A DNA stretch of 20,756 nucleotides from an uncultured Actinomycetes bacterium. Lineage in GTDB: Bacteria > Actinomycetota > Actinomycetes > Nanopelagicales > Nanopelagicaceae. The notes under the pieces are model-generated. The model made no database searches. It was not told the DNA's origin and saw only the letters and a program-made list of their open reading frames with translations. The translations under genes were made by a program, and so were the position numbers. Position 1 is the stretch's first letter. Every line of letters starts with the position of its first letter. This document shows, in pieces, positions 14,442 to 20,756 of the stretch. Location of the stretch: positions 1 through 20,756 of the forward strand of contig CAITAV010000017.1 in assembly GCA_903890345.1 (NCBI GenBank), given 5' to 3'.

Positions 14442-16030
14442 TGCCAGTTAATGACTCCTTTCATATATATGACACCACCTTGCGCGATGGTGCGCAGCAA
14501 GAAGGTTTGAATTTATCGGTTCAAGATAAGTTGGCAATTGCGCGTCACCTAGATGATCTAGGCGTTGGATTTATCGAAGGCGGATGGCCGGGTGCAAATC
14601 CTAAAGACACAGAGTTCTTTGAACGCGCAAAGAAAGAATTAAAACTAAAGAATGCAACCTTTGTCGCATTTGGCGCAACACGACGCCCGAATGTTAAGGC
14701 AGCAGATGATGCATTGTTAGGTGCACTTCGCGATAGCGGAGCACCAGCAGTAACACTCGTTGCAAAGGCTTTTGATCGTCACGTCGATCTAGCACTGAAA
14801 ACAACATTGGATGAAAACTTAGCGATGATTAAAGATTCGGTCACACATTTAAGAAGTGAAGGGCAAAGAGTATTTCTTGATGCTGAGCACTTCTTCGATG
14901 GTTATCGTTCAAATCGCGCGTATGCACTTGAAGTGGTTCGAATAGCAGCAGAAGCCGGAGCAGATGTCATCGCACTCTGTGACACAAATGGCGGAATGCT
15001 TCCCGATGAACTCTCACAAGTAGTTCATGATGTTTTGCAAGCAAGTAACGCGCGGCTTGGTATTCATTGCCACAATGACACAGGTTGTGCAGTCGCAAAC
15101 TCGATGGCTGCAATAGCAGCTGGGGCGACTCACGTACAGGGAACTTTAAATGGTTATGGAGAACGAACAGGCAATGCCGACCTCGTAACTATCATTGCAA
15201 ATCTAGAATTAAAGAAAAAACAACTTGTACTTCCAAAAGATGCCTTACGTGAAGCATTTAGAATTTCGCATGCTGTCGCAGAAGTTACAAATGTTTCTTC
15301 TAGCGCGCGTCAGCCATACGTCGGTATCTCAGCCTTCGCACACAAGGCTGGTTTACACGCAAGTGCAATCAAAGTAGATCCATCTTTATACCAACACGAA
15401 GATCCTGAATCTGTCGGCAACGATATGCGCATGCTTGTTTCTGAAATGGCTGGCCGTGCATCTATCGAATTAAAATCTGTAGAACTAGGTGTTGATCTTG
15501 GGGGAGACCGAGAACTCATCGGACGTGTTGTTGATCGCGTGAAAGATTTAGAGTCACATGGATTTACCTTCGAGGCAGCGGACGCGTCATTTGAACTCTT
15601 ACTGCTTGAAGAAATTTCCGGAAAACGCCCATCATTTTTCACTATTACACATTGGGCGACAACAACAGAACGAACAACTAAATCTGGAATCACAACCAAG
15701 GCAGAAGTAAGTGTTGTTGCAAATGGAAAAGAATTTACATGCACTGGATCAGGAAATGGACCTGTTAACGCAATTGATAATGCTCTGCGTACTGGACTCA
15801 AGCAGTTCTATCCCGAACTAGAAGCATTAGAACTCACCGATTACAAGGTGCGTATCCTTGAGGGTCGTTTAGGAACAGGTGCGATCACTCGCGTACTCGT
15901 AGAAACGAGTGATGGTAAGGGTGAGTGGAACACAATTGGTGTTCACGAAAACATCATTGCCGCTTCAGCGATGGCCCTTGAAGATGCTTTAACCTTCGGG
16001 CTTCTTCGTCAAGGTCGTAAACCCGAGTAA
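14441..16030 (+). CDS. cimA: (R)-Citramalate synthase
   Basis: CimA condenses pyruvate and acetyl-CoA to citramalate, starting a threonine-independent route to 2-ketobutyrate and isoleucine. The 529-residue protein starts at an ATG overlapping the ilvE stop. Its HMGL-like TIM barrel has DTTLRDGAQQEGL (11-23), the EGGWPGANPKD block (46-56) that marks citramalate synthases as opposed to 2-isopropylmalate synthases, and the metal site H209/H211 in GIHCHNDTG. A linker with SAFAHKAGLHASAI follows. The C-terminal part (about 390-529) is the LeuA-type allosteric dimerisation domain, with GNGPVNAIDNALR and DYKVRILEGRLGTGAITRVLVE. In characterised enzymes this domain binds isoleucine. Being last in the ilv/leu operon, it links isoleucine supply to the same attenuator. 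A 2-isopropylmalate or homocitrate synthase is unlikely given the GGWPG block. Confidence 0.93.
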   Translation: MPVNDSFHIYDTTLRDGAQQEGLNLSVQDKLAIARHLDDLGVGFIEGGWPGANPKDTEFFERAKKELKLKNATFVAFGATRRPNVKAADDALLGALRDSGAPAVTLVAKAFDRHVDLALKTTLDENLAMIKDSVTHLRSEGQRVFLDAEHFFDGYRSNRAYALEVVRIAAEAGADVIALCDTNGGMLPDELSQVVHDVLQASNARLGIHCHNDTGCAVANSMAAIAAGATHVQGTLNGYGERTGNADLVTIIANLELKKKQLVLPKDALREAFRISHAVAEVTNVSSSARQPYVGISAFAHKAGLHASAIKVDPSLYQHEDPESVGNDMRMLVSEMAGRASIELKSVELGVDLGGDRELIGRVVDRVKDLESHGFTFEAADASFELLLLEEISGKRPSFFTITHWATTTERTTKSGITTKAEVSVVANGKEFTCTGSGNGPVNAIDNALRTGLKQFYPELEALELTDYKVRILEGRLGTGAITRVLVETSDGKGEWNTIGVHENIIAASAMALEDALTFGLLRQGRKPE

Positions 16031-16033
16031 TCT
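16028..16033 (+). promoter_or_regulatory. Candidate -10 hexamer for leaderless xerC
   Basis: TAATCT begins in the cimA stop codon and ends 6 bases before the xerC ATG at 16040. No ribosome-binding sequence is present in the 9-base gap. No -35 is evident. Confidence 0.45.
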
Positions 16034-16039
16034 TTACCC

Positions 16040-16957
16040 ATGCCTACACCTACATTAAATGATGTACGTGTTGCTTTTGAAAATGACTTACATACAAAGC
16101 GCGATCTTTCACTTCATACCATTCGTGCATATGCAGGCGATTTAGAAAGCTTCTTTATTCACTTACAAGCACTTGGAATTTCTAATCTTCAAGGTATTGA
16201 TATTTCACATATTCGTTCCTGGTTAGCAAATATTTCAGTCAAAGGCGGCGCAAGAACCACACTCGCCCGGCGCGCAGTAACCATTCGATTATTTACTAAA
16301 TGGGCACATAAGAATGGTTATTTACCTAAAGACATTGGGGTAACACTTGCAACACCCAAAGGACATAGAGTTTTGCCAGATGTTTTAGGTGTCAGTGATG
16401 CCAGAGATGTAATGGAATCCATGGCAATGCGAGCCGGCGAAGAAGATTCTCCAATTGCGATTCGTGACAGTGCAATGTTAGAAATTTTGTATGCCAGTGG
16501 TGCTCGAGTTGCAGAGTTATGCGGTTTAGACTTTGAGGCAATTGATTATGACCGTCAAGCTATTCGTGTGGTTGGAAAGGGCAATAAGGAACGCTCAATT
16601 CCAATTGGAATTCCTGCCATGAAAGCACTTAAGAATTGGATCGATAACGCACGTCCCCAAATTGCATCCGACAAATCTGGTTCGGCGCTCTTTCTTGGCA
16701 CGCGAGGAAAACGAATTGATCAACGAACAGTTCGTACAGTTGTTTACGAAGCCCTCAGTGCAATCGAAGGATTAGAAAAATTAGGACCACATGCGCTGCG
16801 ACATTCGGCTGCAACTCATCTACTCGAAGGTGGGGCGGATTTACGAACCGTGCAAGAAATTTTGGGGCACGCATCTCTTGCAACAACACAGATTTATACC
16901 CATGTCTCCACCGACCGTTTACAAAAAGCTTATAAGCAAGCCCATCCCCGCGCATAA
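16040..16957 (+). CDS. xerC: Site-specific tyrosine recombinase XerC
   Basis: XerC, with XerD, resolves chromosome dimers at the dif site near the terminus. The 305-residue protein has an N-terminal SAM-like core-binding domain (about 5-95, with LSLHTIRAYAGDLESFF) and a C-terminal catalytic domain. All six catalytic positions are present: R156 (SGARVAEL), K180 (VGKGNKERSIP), H251 and R254 (PHALRHSAATH), H277 (LGHASL) and the nucleophile Y286 (TQIYTHVS). The chain ends soon after, as in Xer proteins, and lacks the arm-binding domain of phage integrases. A xerC gene upstream of rpsB is a common actinobacterial arrangement, which favours XerC over XerD. No att-like repeats or cargo lie around it, so it is not a mobile-element integrase. 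It probably starts its own leaderless transcript. Confidence 0.92.
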   Translation: MPTPTLNDVRVAFENDLHTKRDLSLHTIRAYAGDLESFFIHLQALGISNLQGIDISHIRSWLANISVKGGARTTLARRAVTIRLFTKWAHKNGYLPKDIGVTLATPKGHRVLPDVLGVSDARDVMESMAMRAGEEDSPIAIRDSAMLEILYASGARVAELCGLDFEAIDYDRQAIRVVGKGNKERSIPIGIPAMKALKNWIDNARPQIASDKSGSALFLGTRGKRIDQRTVRTVVYEALSAIEGLEKLGPHALRHSAATHLLEGGADLRTVQEILGHASLATTQIYTHVSTDRLQKAYKQAHPRA

Positions 16958-16964
16958 AGCGTGG

Positions 16965-16993
16965 ATTTTGCACTCCTAATTCTCAGGTAAGAT
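16965..16993 (+). promoter_or_regulatory. Candidate promoter of rpsB-tsf
   Basis: TAAGAT (16988-16993) is a good -10. ATTTTG (16965-16970) is a weak -35 at 17-base spacing; TTGCAC at 16968-16973 looks better but is only 14 bases away. Initiation about 6-7 bases after the -10 would start the RNA at about 17000, immediately before the first leader hairpin. Confidence 0.5.
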
Positions 16994-16999
16994 TTCACC

Positions 17000-17151
17000 C
17001 GCACCAGAGCAATCTGGTGACTTCTCAGCACTCATTCGACTTAGTCGAAAATCATTTCGGTCCAGTTCGCTGGTAGATGACGAGTGCGACGGGTTTAACA
17101 AATTGTTAAACCATTAACCGAGCGGGTTATTTTTGCTAAGCAGAAATAACC
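17000..17151 (+). promoter_or_regulatory. Structured 5' leader of rpsB (candidate autoregulatory RNA)
   Basis: The leader is almost fully accounted for by perfect short helices. Hairpin 1 is CACCAGA/TCTGGTG (17002-17008 with 17013-17019) capped by GCAA. A three-way junction is closed by GCACTC/GAGTGC (17028-17033 with 17082-17087). It carries TTCGAC/GTCGAA (17035-17040 with 17044-17049) and an arm with TCAT/ATGA (17052-17055 with 17077-17080) and CCAG/CTGG around TTCG (17062-17073). Then come GGTTTAAC/GTTAAACC (17092-17099 with 17105-17112) and two alternative helices nearer the start codon. In other bacteria S2 can regulate rpsB-tsf through its leader, so an S2-binding control element is the obvious guess. 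I do not recognise this fold as a named RNA family. Confidence 0.65.
17115..17134 (+). terminator. Weak terminator-like hairpin in the rpsB leader
   Basis: TAACC (17115-17119) pairs with GGTTA (17125-17129) around GAGCG, followed by five T (17130-17134). The stem is only 5 base pairs, so strong termination is doubtful. The same GGTTA can instead pair downstream with AAATAACC (17144-17151), which makes a conditional attenuator possible. Confidence 0.35.
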
Positions 17152-17154
17152 TAT

Positions 17155-17161
17155 GAAGGAG
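17155..17161 (+). promoter_or_regulatory. Ribosome-binding site that fixes the rpsB start
   Basis: GAAGGAG lies 9 bases before the ATG at 17171. The upstream in-frame ATG at 17153 overlaps this site and cannot use it, so 17171 (MAVVTMRELL) is the start. The site begins 3 bases after a possible 8-base-pair helix (17125-17132 with 17144-17151), which could hinder ribosome access. Confidence 0.8.
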
Positions 17162-17170
17162 CACGCCATC

Positions 17171-17965
17171 ATGGCTGTTGTAACAATGCGAGAACTCCTC
17201 GACAGTGGAGTCCACTTCGGACACCAAACACGTCGCTGGAATCCAAAGATGAAGCGCTTTATTTTCACTGAGCGCAATGGCATCTACATCATCGATATCC
17301 AACAATCACTTGCACTTATTGATAGCGCATATGAGTTTGTTAAGGACGTCGTTGCAAAGGGCGGACACGTTTTGTTCGTCGGAACAAAGAAAGCGGCACA
17401 AGAGCCAATCATTGCTCAAGCCGCACGAGTTGGTATGCCTACTGTTACTGAGCGTTGGCTCGGCGGTATGTTGACTAACTTCCCAACTGTGTACAAGCGC
17501 ATTCAGCGCCTCAAGGAACTCGAAGCACTAGAAGCAACTAATGACATGTTGCTTACTAAGAAAGAGCTTCTAGTACTCCGTCGTGAGCGCGAAAAGCTGC
17601 ACAAAAACCTTGATGGAATCCGCAATATGACTAAGTTGCCAAGTGCAATTTGGGTTGTAGATACAAAGAAAGAGCACCTAGCTGTTGCTGAAGCAAAGAA
17701 GCTTGGTATTCCAGTAATTGCTATTTTGGATACAAATTGCGATCCAGACGAAGTTGATTTCAAGATTCCTGGTAACGATGATGCAATCCGTTCAATTGGA
17801 TTACTTACTCGCGTAATCACAGATGCAATCGTTGCTGGTTTACAAGCGCGTTCAGCTGTTGTAAAAGAAGAGACAAAAACAGAGGCTCTAGTAGTTGCAG
17901 CCGACGAACCATTAGCTGACTGGGAAAAAGAAGCAGCAGCACCAACAACTCCAGTGGAGGCTTAA
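17171..17965 (+). CDS. rpsB: 30S ribosomal protein S2
   Basis: S2 is a late-assembling protein at the head-body junction of the 30S subunit. The 264-residue product matches the family closely: MRELLDSGVHFGHQTRRWNPKMKRFIF at the N-terminus, NGIYIIDIQQS, VLFVGTKKAAQEPI, ERWLGGMLTNFPTV, a charged coiled-coil stretch (about 110-150, with KKELLVLRREREKLHKNL), and VVDTKKEHLAVAEAKKLGIPVIAI. The last 30 or so residues are an acidic, alanine-rich tail common in actinobacterial S2. It heads the rpsB-tsf pair behind a folded leader. Its stop is 3 bases before the tsf start. Confidence 0.98.
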   Translation: MAVVTMRELLDSGVHFGHQTRRWNPKMKRFIFTERNGIYIIDIQQSLALIDSAYEFVKDVVAKGGHVLFVGTKKAAQEPIIAQAARVGMPTVTERWLGGMLTNFPTVYKRIQRLKELEALEATNDMLLTKKELLVLRREREKLHKNLDGIRNMTKLPSAIWVVDTKKEHLAVAEAKKLGIPVIAILDTNCDPDEVDFKIPGNDDAIRSIGLLTRVITDAIVAGLQARSAVVKEETKTEALVVAADEPLADWEKEAAAPTTPVEA

Positions 17966-17968
17966 CAC

Positions 17969-18793
17969 GTGGCTTATTCAGCAGAAGATGTAAAGAAACT
18001 GCGTGAAGCAACTGCAGCAGGAATGCTCGATTGCAAGAAGGCACTTGATGAAGCAAATGGAGACTACGACAAAGCTGTAGAAATCATTCGCGTGAAAGGT
18101 CTTAAAGGCGTTACAAAACGTGAAGGCCGTCTCACATCAAATGGTTTAGTTGTTGCAAAAGTTTCAGGCGAAGTTGGAGTGATGCTCGAACTAAACTGCG
18201 AAACTGACTTTGTTGCAAAGGGTGAACGCTTCATTGCACTTGGAGATGAATTAATTGACCACTTGTTGTCATCTAAAACGGAGAGCGTTGAAGCCTTCCT
18301 TGCATCCACAATGGCAAGCGGCAAAACTGTTCAATCTGTAATCGATGAAGGCAACGCAACACTTGGCGAAAAGATCGAAATTCGCAATGTTGCTGTTGTA
18401 AATGGTCCAGTTGGTTTGTACCTGCACAAGACAAGCCCAGATCTTCCACCTCAGGTTGGCGTTTTGGTTTCACTTGCGAAAGAAGCAGCAGAAGTTGGCA
18501 AAGATGTTGCGCAGCACATTGCAGCATTTGCACCTAAATTCGTTAACCGTGAAGATGTTCCAGCAGATCTGATCGAAAACGAGCGTCGTATTGCAGAAGA
18601 AACTGCACGCGAAGAGGGCAAGCCAGAAGCCTCACTTTCAAAAATTATTGAAGGTCGAGTCACTGGCTTTGTAAAGGAAGTTAGCTTGATTGAACAAGCA
18701 TTCGCAAAGGATGCCAAGAAGACTGTGAAGCAGATCCTCGATGAAGCAGGAACCGCCGTCAAGGCATTCCACCGTTTCCGCGTAGGTCAGTAA
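17969..18793 (+). CDS. tsf: Translation elongation factor Ts
   Basis: EF-Ts is the nucleotide-exchange factor that recycles EF-Tu-GDP to EF-Tu-GTP. The 274-residue protein has the N-terminal UBA-like EF-Tu-binding domain with LREATAAGMLDCKKALDEAN (11-30), and the T79-D-F-V82 motif (NCETDFVAKGERF) that inserts into EF-Tu to eject Mg and GDP. Two core subdomains follow, with KFVNREDVPADLIENERRIAEE in the second and a C-terminal QAFAKDAKKTVKQIL. The start is GTG at 17969 with GGAGG (17956-17960) 8 bases upstream, inside the rpsB end. It is co-transcribed with rpsB, so it would share any control exerted by the rpsB leader. Confidence 0.98.
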   Translation: MAYSAEDVKKLREATAAGMLDCKKALDEANGDYDKAVEIIRVKGLKGVTKREGRLTSNGLVVAKVSGEVGVMLELNCETDFVAKGERFIALGDELIDHLLSSKTESVEAFLASTMASGKTVQSVIDEGNATLGEKIEIRNVAVVNGPVGLYLHKTSPDLPPQVGVLVSLAKEAAEVGKDVAQHIAAFAPKFVNREDVPADLIENERRIAEETAREEGKPEASLSKIIEGRVTGFVKEVSLIEQAFAKDAKKTVKQILDEAGTAVKAFHRFRVGQ

Positions 18794-18821
18794 ACTATCT
18801 TCTGTAACACACGAAGTTGTG

Positions 18822-18828
18822 AAAGGAG
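18822..18828 (+). promoter_or_regulatory. Ribosome-binding site that fixes the pyrH start
   Basis: AAAGGAG lies 5 bases before the ATG at 18834. An in-frame GTG at 18819 overlaps and precedes this site, so it is not the likely start. Confidence 0.75.
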
Positions 18829-18833
18829 CACTC

Positions 18834-19556
18834 ATGCCCGGTACCAGAGGTAAATACGGGCGAGTGCTCCTTAAACTTTCCGGAGAAGTTTTCGGTGGAG
18901 AAAAAGGCATCGGTGTTGATCCAGATGTTGTGCAGGATGTTGCAAAACAAATAGCAGATGTTGTGCGTTCCGGAGTTCAAATAAGCATTGTCGTTGGCGG
19001 TGGAAATTATTTCCGCGGCGCAGAATTACAACAGCGTGGCATGGATCGTGCGCGCGCTGACTACATGGGAATGCTCGGAACAGTCATGAACTGTTTAGCA
19101 CTTCAAGATTTCTTAGAAAAAGAAGGTGTTGATACTCGCGTGCAAACTGCCATCACGATGGGACAAGTTGCAGAGCCTTACATTCCACGCAGAGCTATTC
19201 GTCACCTTGAAAAAGGTCGAGTTGTAATTTTCGGCGCAGGTGCAGGAATGCCATTTTTTACAACAGATACAGTCGCGGCACAGCGTGCACTTGAAGTTGG
19301 TTCAGAAGCTCTACTTCTTGCTAAGAGCGGCGTCGATGGTGTCTATAACGCTGATCCAAAGAAGGATCCAAGTGCAAAGAAGTACGACACGATTTCATAT
19401 GATGAAGTATTAAGTAAATCTTTAGCTGTTGCCGATGCAGCAGCATTTAGTTTGTGCCGTGAGAACAAATTGCCAATCGTGGTATTTGATCTCATGACAA
19501 AAGGAAATATCGGTCGCGCGGTTCGCGGTGAAACGATCGGAACCCTTGTCGCGTAA
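18834..19556 (+). CDS. pyrH: UMP kinase
   Basis: PyrH phosphorylates UMP to UDP in pyrimidine nucleotide synthesis. Bacterial enzymes are hexamers of the amino-acid-kinase fold, usually activated by GTP and inhibited by UTP. The 240-residue protein from ATG 18834 has the ATP-site KLSGEVFGG (14-22), GGGNYFRG (55-62), the UMP-contacting RARADYMGMLGTVMN (72-86), AGAGMPFFTTDTVA (135-148), and the nucleotide-binding KSGVDGVYNADPKKDP (164-179). It follows tsf by 40 bases and precedes frr by 25, the usual tsf-pyrH-frr order. No strong promoter or terminator is visible in either gap, so the cluster is likely transcribed through. Confidence 0.97.
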   Translation: MPGTRGKYGRVLLKLSGEVFGGEKGIGVDPDVVQDVAKQIADVVRSGVQISIVVGGGNYFRGAELQQRGMDRARADYMGMLGTVMNCLALQDFLEKEGVDTRVQTAITMGQVAEPYIPRRAIRHLEKGRVVIFGAGAGMPFFTTDTVAAQRALEVGSEALLLAKSGVDGVYNADPKKDPSAKKYDTISYDEVLSKSLAVADAAAFSLCRENKLPIVVFDLMTKGNIGRAVRGETIGTLVA

Positions 19557-19581
19557 GCGGTGAGGTTACTAAGGAGTCCTG

Positions 19582-20145
19582 ATGTCAGATATAGCAACTG
19601 CACTTAAAGATGCGGAAACAAAGATGAACAAGGCTGTTGATGTTGCCAAAGATGATTTTGGTGCAATTCGTACTGGCCGCGCACATCCATCTTTATTCAA
19701 TAAAATTATGGTTGATTATTACGGCACTTACACTTCACTGTCGCAACTTGCATCAATTCAGGTTCCAGAAGCACGTATGGCGTTAATTTCACCATTTGAT
19801 AAAGGCGCAATGGCGTCGATTGAAAAGGCTATTCGTGAGTCAGATCTTGGCGTTAATCCAGGTAGCGATGGCGTCGTAATCAGAGTTAATTTCCCACAAC
19901 TTACAGAAGAGCGTCGCAAGGATTACATCAAAGTGGCTCGAACAAAGGCTGAAGATTCAAAAGTTTCAATGCGCAATATCCGCCGTGCTGCAAAAGAAGC
20001 CATAGAAAAATTAGAAAAAGATGGACATATTGGTAAAGATGACTTAGCTCGTGGGGAAAAAGAATTAGAAAAAATCACCAGCGATCATGTGACAAAAATC
20101 GACGAGTTGCTTAAGCATAAGGAGAGCGAACTTCTCGAAGTTTGA
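19582..20145 (+). CDS. frr: Ribosome recycling factor
   Basis: RRF, with EF-G, splits the post-termination ribosome so that its subunits can be reused. The 187-residue protein has the standard two-domain plan. A three-helix bundle is formed by the N-terminal helix (MSDIATALKDAETKMNKAVDVAKDDFGAIRTGRAHPSLF region) and two long C-terminal helices containing RRKDYIKVARTKAEDSKVS and RNIRRAAKEAIEKLEKDG. A beta-rich domain II lies between (about 30-104), with VDYYGTYTSLSQLASIQVPEAR. The conserved RTGRAHPSLF motif is intact. The ATG has AAGGAG (19571-19576) 5 bases upstream. The stop is 16 bases before the cdsA start. Confidence 0.98.
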   Translation: MSDIATALKDAETKMNKAVDVAKDDFGAIRTGRAHPSLFNKIMVDYYGTYTSLSQLASIQVPEARMALISPFDKGAMASIEKAIRESDLGVNPGSDGVVIRVNFPQLTEERRKDYIKVARTKAEDSKVSMRNIRRAAKEAIEKLEKDGHIGKDDLARGEKELEKITSDHVTKIDELLKHKESELLEV

Positions 20146-20161
20146 GAATCGCATATCTGAC

Positions 20162-20756
20162 GTGTCTGATCTGCATTCAATTAATGAAGCGATAAACGCT
20201 AAGGCTGGACGCAAACTCCTGCCTTCAATACTCGTAAGCCTTTCTTTGGTTGCTTTAGTGTGGCTGACTTTGGCGTATGCACGTGTGCTCTTTGCTCTTC
20301 TTGTAGCAATTGCAGTTGGGCTAGGAATTCGCGAAATTGCTCGCGCATTCTCAGCAGCAGGTACTCGTATTTCAATGCGCTCATTGTTAGTCGCTAATTG
20401 TGGATTGATATATGCAGCGTGGAGTGCAGGTGCTGCCGGGCTTGCTGTTGCAACTGCAATTGCACTTCCTGTGCTGCTCATTTCTAGATTAAGAAAAGGC
20501 CCACAAGATTTTGTAAAGAGTGCAACAGCTACAACTCTGGCACTGATTTATCTTCCATTCCTTGCAGGTTTTCTAGTTCTGCTAGCACGCCCTGATGACG
20601 GATTAGCACGAGTCATGACATTTGTGGTGTTAGTTGGTTGCAATGACACATTTGGTTATTTAGTCGGTGTACTTATTGGCCGTCATCCACTCGTTCCAGC
20701 AATAAGTCCAAAGAAATCTTGGGAAGGCTTAGTTGGTTCAATTATTTTTACATCTG
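20162..20756 (+). CDS. cdsA: Phosphatidate cytidylyltransferase (CDP-diglyceride synthase), 5' part
   Basis: CdsA makes CDP-diacylglycerol from phosphatidate and CTP, the branch point for bacterial phospholipids, in the inner membrane. About 198 codons are visible; the 3' end lies outside the window. After a short charged N-terminus come hydrophobic segments at about 21-57, 76-108 and 122-142, and one at 150-172, as expected for a polytopic enzyme. The family signature is present: GCNDTFGYLVGVLIGRHPL (159-177) followed by SPKKSWEG (182-189), corresponding to the conserved acidic/metal region and the S-P-K-K-[ST]-W-E-G motif. The start is taken as GTG at 20162, since no other start codon occurs in frame before the frr overlap. 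A ribosome site is not obvious. The gene following frr is the common actinobacterial order. Confidence 0.93.
   Translation, partial: MSDLHSINEAINAKAGRKLLPSILVSLSLVALVWLTLAYARVLFALLVAIAVGLGIREIARAFSAAGTRISMRSLLVANCGLIYAAWSAGAAGLAVATAIALPVLLISRLRKGPQDFVKSATATTLALIYLPFLAGFLVLLARPDDGLARVMTFVVLVGCNDTFGYLVGVLIGRHPLVPAISPKKSWEGLVGSIIFTS

Noticed and set aside
15310..15801. A 163-codon open frame on the minus strand inside cimA.
   Set aside because: It is antisense to a strongly conserved enzyme, its product is serine-rich with no recognisable domain, and no start signal is evident. It is a shadow of the cimA codons.
16040..16957. The tyrosine recombinase as an integrase of a mobile element.
   Set aside because: It has Xer length and motifs, sits in the conserved place before rpsB, and no attachment-site repeats, tRNA gene or cargo genes are nearby.
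18808..18822. CACA/TGTG repeat in the tsf-pyrH gap as a hairpin or operator.
   Set aside because: Four base pairs with a 6-base loop and no T tract is within chance expectation.
20065..20481. A 138-codon minus-strand open frame over the end of frr and start of cdsA.
   Set aside because: The plus strand codes for conserved RRF and CdsA across the same bases; the antisense product has no recognisable features.

Overview
The window reads as a stretch of chromosome from a low-GC, gene-dense actinobacterium. Three gene neighbourhoods point there: gatC-gatA-gatB, ilvB-ilvN-ilvC-serA-leuB, and xerC followed by rpsB-tsf-pyrH-frr-cdsA. These orders are familiar from Actinobacteria. The base composition is far below Streptomyces or Mycobacterium (mid-40s % GC by eye, not computed). 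Intergenic gaps are tiny and many genes overlap by 1 to 15 bases. This fits streamlined freshwater or marine actinobacteria such as the acI lineage (Nanopelagicales), but that placement is inference. I see no tRNA or rRNA gene, insertion sequence, prophage, CRISPR array or long repeat, and no gene-free stretch over 300 bases. The two longest gaps, 203 and 213 bases, both hold regulatory RNA.

Layout. 1-592: 3' end of proB. 578-1747 (minus strand): a membrane-anchored serine hydrolase of the beta-lactamase/NylB type, wedged between proB and proA. 1781-3049: proA. 3075-6375: gatC-gatA-gatB, the Glu/Asp-tRNA amidotransferase. 6394-8067: ilvD. 8068-8270: an attenuator leader with a 12-residue leader peptide ending Val-Val-Val-Ile, a hairpin and a strong intrinsic terminator. 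8271-16030: ilvB-ilvN-ilvC-serA-leuB-ilvE-cimA, apparently one operon. 16040-16957: xerC. 16958-17170: a highly folded leader ahead of rpsB. 17171 to the end: rpsB, tsf, pyrH, frr and the start of cdsA.

How the genes work together. proB and proA make proline from glutamate. The ilv/leu/cimA block covers the common valine, leucine and isoleucine steps. CimA gives a threonine-independent entry to isoleucine, with LeuB able to serve both the leucine and citramalate routes. SerA makes the first committed step to serine. The leader ahead of ilvB should tie this operon to charged Val/Ile-tRNA. The final block is translation (S2, EF-Ts, RRF), UMP kinase and phospholipid synthesis.

Most notable: (1) the ilvB attenuator, whose leader peptide itself may be leaderless; (2) a multi-helix RNA candidate ahead of rpsB that I do not recognise; (3) a recurring leaderless-start signature, TANNNT then 6-7 bases then the start codon, at proA, gatC, ilvD, xerC and the hydrolase gene, with two of these back to back in a 33-base gap; (4) SerA and IlvN both lacking the C-terminal domains usual in actinobacterial homologues.
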